Assembly (NCBI GenBank): GCA_023250175.1
Contig: JAHFBD010000129.1
Location: 1-6,729, forward strand
From: Candidatus Melainabacteria bacterium
GTDB taxonomy: Bacteria > Cyanobacteriota > Vampirovibrionia > 2-02-FULL-35-15
Direction of reading: 5' to 3'
DNA: 6,729 nucleotides
Part shown: positions 5,372 through 6,729 of the stretch, in pieces
Numbering within the stretch: position 1 is the stretch's first letter
Layout: each line of letters opens with the position of its first letter
Program-made: the position numbers and the translations under genes
Notes under the pieces: generated by a model
What the model was told of the DNA's origin: nothing
Seen by the model: only the letters and a program-made list of their open reading frames with translations
Databases searched by the model: none

Positions 5372-6729
5372 ATGGAATTAAAAGAGATTGAAAATGTATT
5401 AGATGAACCAGTGCAAGAGTCATCTGAAAAAATTAATCCTGTCATTGAAAATAAATTACGAAGATGGTGTGATACTTTACTTGATTTAACAAAAAGAAAT
5501 CCATCAATTCATTTTGCTACTAAAGTAAAAGGTGGTAAAAATAAAGGGAAAAGAAAAAATAATATTTTCAAGTTTACCCTGGATTCTAATACTATATTTG
5601 AAAGTCTTGTAAATAAAAATGAATCTATATCTTTAAGCGAGCTTGGATTAATTGATCTGAGTAAAGGGTTTAAGAGTATCTATGAAGGAAGAGAATACTT
5701 TCATAGAGATAAAAGTGAATATGAAAGTATTCCAGATAGTATTGATAATCACATTGATTGTGTCCAAGAACAGCCTTCTGCCCAGGAGATTACCCCCATT
5801 ACAAACGAAGCTAATATACAAACTCAAACTACAGTATTGGAAAAACTGGAAGAATTAGATGAAGTATATGATAACAATGAAGTAATCAATCAATTTACCA
5901 GGATAAAAAGAGATACAGAAAGCATTGTAGAAGAGAGAGGAACACAGGTTTTATATGTAGTCTGTGGCTTTTTTGAATGGAAAGATCCTTTGCTTTCAGA
6001 TGAAATCCTAAATACACCGTTGATTTTTATTCCTGTAACCATTCAAAAAACAAGAACAAAAGACAGGTTTAGTATTCAAATGGTAGAGAGTTCTGAAGTT
6101 GAATTTAACCCTACTTTTGCTTATCTTATAAAGAAAAACTATGGCATTGATCTTAATATTGATATAAGTGAATTGTTAAATACTTCTGAAAATATAGAGA
6201 ATGAAAAAACAATAAAAGATATATTTGATTTAATTGAAGAAAAACTTACTAAAATCCTTCAGGGGGAGGTAAAAGATGAAGTATGGCTTGGAAAGTTTTG
6301 GTTTGAAAAACTTGTTTTACTTACAGATATTCAAAAAAATATAAATGCATTTGTTAATGATCCTATTATTCAAAATATCTGTGGAGAAAAGCCACAAACA
6401 AAAATAGAGCACAACACAAATCTGGATGAATTAAGCAAGCAAGCAGAGGATAAAAAACCATCTGAGATATTTGAAATTTTAGATGCTGACTCAAGTCAGA
6501 GATGTGCTATAGAAGCAGCAATTAATAAAAAGAACTTTGTTTTAATAGGCCCACCTGGTACTGGGAAATCTCAAACCATTGCAAATATAATTGCCGAGTG
6601 TATTGTACGAGGGAAAAGGGTGTTATTTGTAAGCGACAAGCTTGCAGCACTGAAAGTAGTAAAGAAGAAGCTAGAAGCTTGTAACCTGGGAAAACTTTGC
6701 ATATCAATTCATGGGAAAGAAATTAAAAA
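5372..6729 (+). CDS. DUF4011-type superfamily 1 helicase/ATPase, 3' partial
   Basis: The frame is open to the right edge and shows the first 452 residues of a protein whose relatives are usually well over 1000 residues. The N-terminal RRWCDTLLDLTKRNPSIHF (30-48) and the later GTQVLYVVCGFFEW (190-203) with TPLIFIPV (215-222) are typical of the DUF4011 region. Residues about 125-175 are an acidic, low-complexity insertion. The helicase core begins at LDADSSQRCAIEAAI (370-384, Q-motif-like), then Walker A GPPGTGKSQT (393-402) and motif Ia VLFVSDKLAALKVV (417-430). Walker B and the remaining motifs lie outside the window. Such proteins are ATP-driven DNA or RNA helicases, often ending in a Vsr/PD-(D/E)XK-like nuclease or another nuclease domain; some occur in defence loci. 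The ATG at 5372 is the first in the frame after a stop at 5351 and has no Shine-Dalgarno sequence. Family assignment is firm; biological role is open. Confidence 0.88.
   Translation, partial: MELKEIENVLDEPVQESSEKINPVIENKLRRWCDTLLDLTKRNPSIHFATKVKGGKNKGKRKNNIFKFTLDSNTIFESLVNKNESISLSELGLIDLSKGFKSIYEGREYFHRDKSEYESIPDSIDNHIDCVQEQPSAQEITPITNEANIQTQTTVLEKLEELDEVYDNNEVINQFTRIKRDTESIVEERGTQVLYVVCGFFEWKDPLLSDEILNTPLIFIPVTIQKTRTKDRFSIQMVESSEVEFNPTFAYLIKKNYGIDLNIDISELLNTSENIENEKTIKDIFDLIEEKLTKILQGEVKDEVWLGKFWFEKLVLLTDIQKNINAFVNDPIIQNICGEKPQTKIEHNTNLDELSKQAEDKKPSEIFEILDADSSQRCAIEAAINKKNFVLIGPPGTGKSQTIANIIAECIVRGKRVLFVSDKLAALKVVKKKLEACNLGKLCISIHGKEIK

Noticed and set aside
6522..6707. Minus-strand ORF opposite the helicase Walker A region
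   Set aside because: The plus strand encodes clear helicase motifs across the same bases; the minus frame shows no recognisable motif.

Overview
The window is AT-rich, standard-code bacterial DNA carrying six genes. Two of them run off the edges: the left gene lacks its start and the right gene lacks its end. Coding density is high and there are no RNA genes, CRISPR arrays or recognisable insertion sequences. The asparaginase is of the Rhizobium etli type (Asparaginase_II family). Together with the base composition and low-complexity proline-rich proteins, this fits a host-associated or intracellular bacterium, possibly alphaproteobacterial. That taxonomic guess is weak, because no rRNA or other marker gene is present.

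Left part (2-2776): two proteins rich in proline tandem repeats face each other tail to tail. The plus-strand gene (2-1543, 5' end outside the window) has a Pro/Lys-rich linker and then a caspase-like segment with a His (SGHGG) and a Cys (NSCQSG). It stops only 22 residues after the Cys, so the usual second half of a caspase domain is missing. The minus-strand gene (1655-2776) encodes an unrecognised protein with five 12-residue PPG repeats between a Gly/Arg-rich N-terminal region and a helical C-terminal region.

Middle part (2777-4655): a 269-base intergenic region ends in an extended -10 promoter that leads into an L-asparaginase gene (3046-4149). The asparaginase gene converges, with a gap of only two bases, on a minus-strand msrA (methionine sulfoxide reductase A, 4152-4655) whose catalytic residues are all intact.

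Right part (4656-6729): msrA and a class I SAM-dependent methyltransferase gene (4682-5314) diverge from a 26-base gap that contains a 12-base palindrome holding a TATAAT on each strand. The methyltransferase is followed 57 bases later, on the same strand, by the N-terminal 452 residues of a large DUF4011-type superfamily 1 helicase/ATPase that leaves the window. The last two could form an operon. Relatives of the helicase sometimes occur in defence loci, but nothing here proves a defence role. Asparaginase and MsrA look like ordinary metabolic and repair enzymes. None of the five visible gene starts has a clear Shine-Dalgarno sequence.
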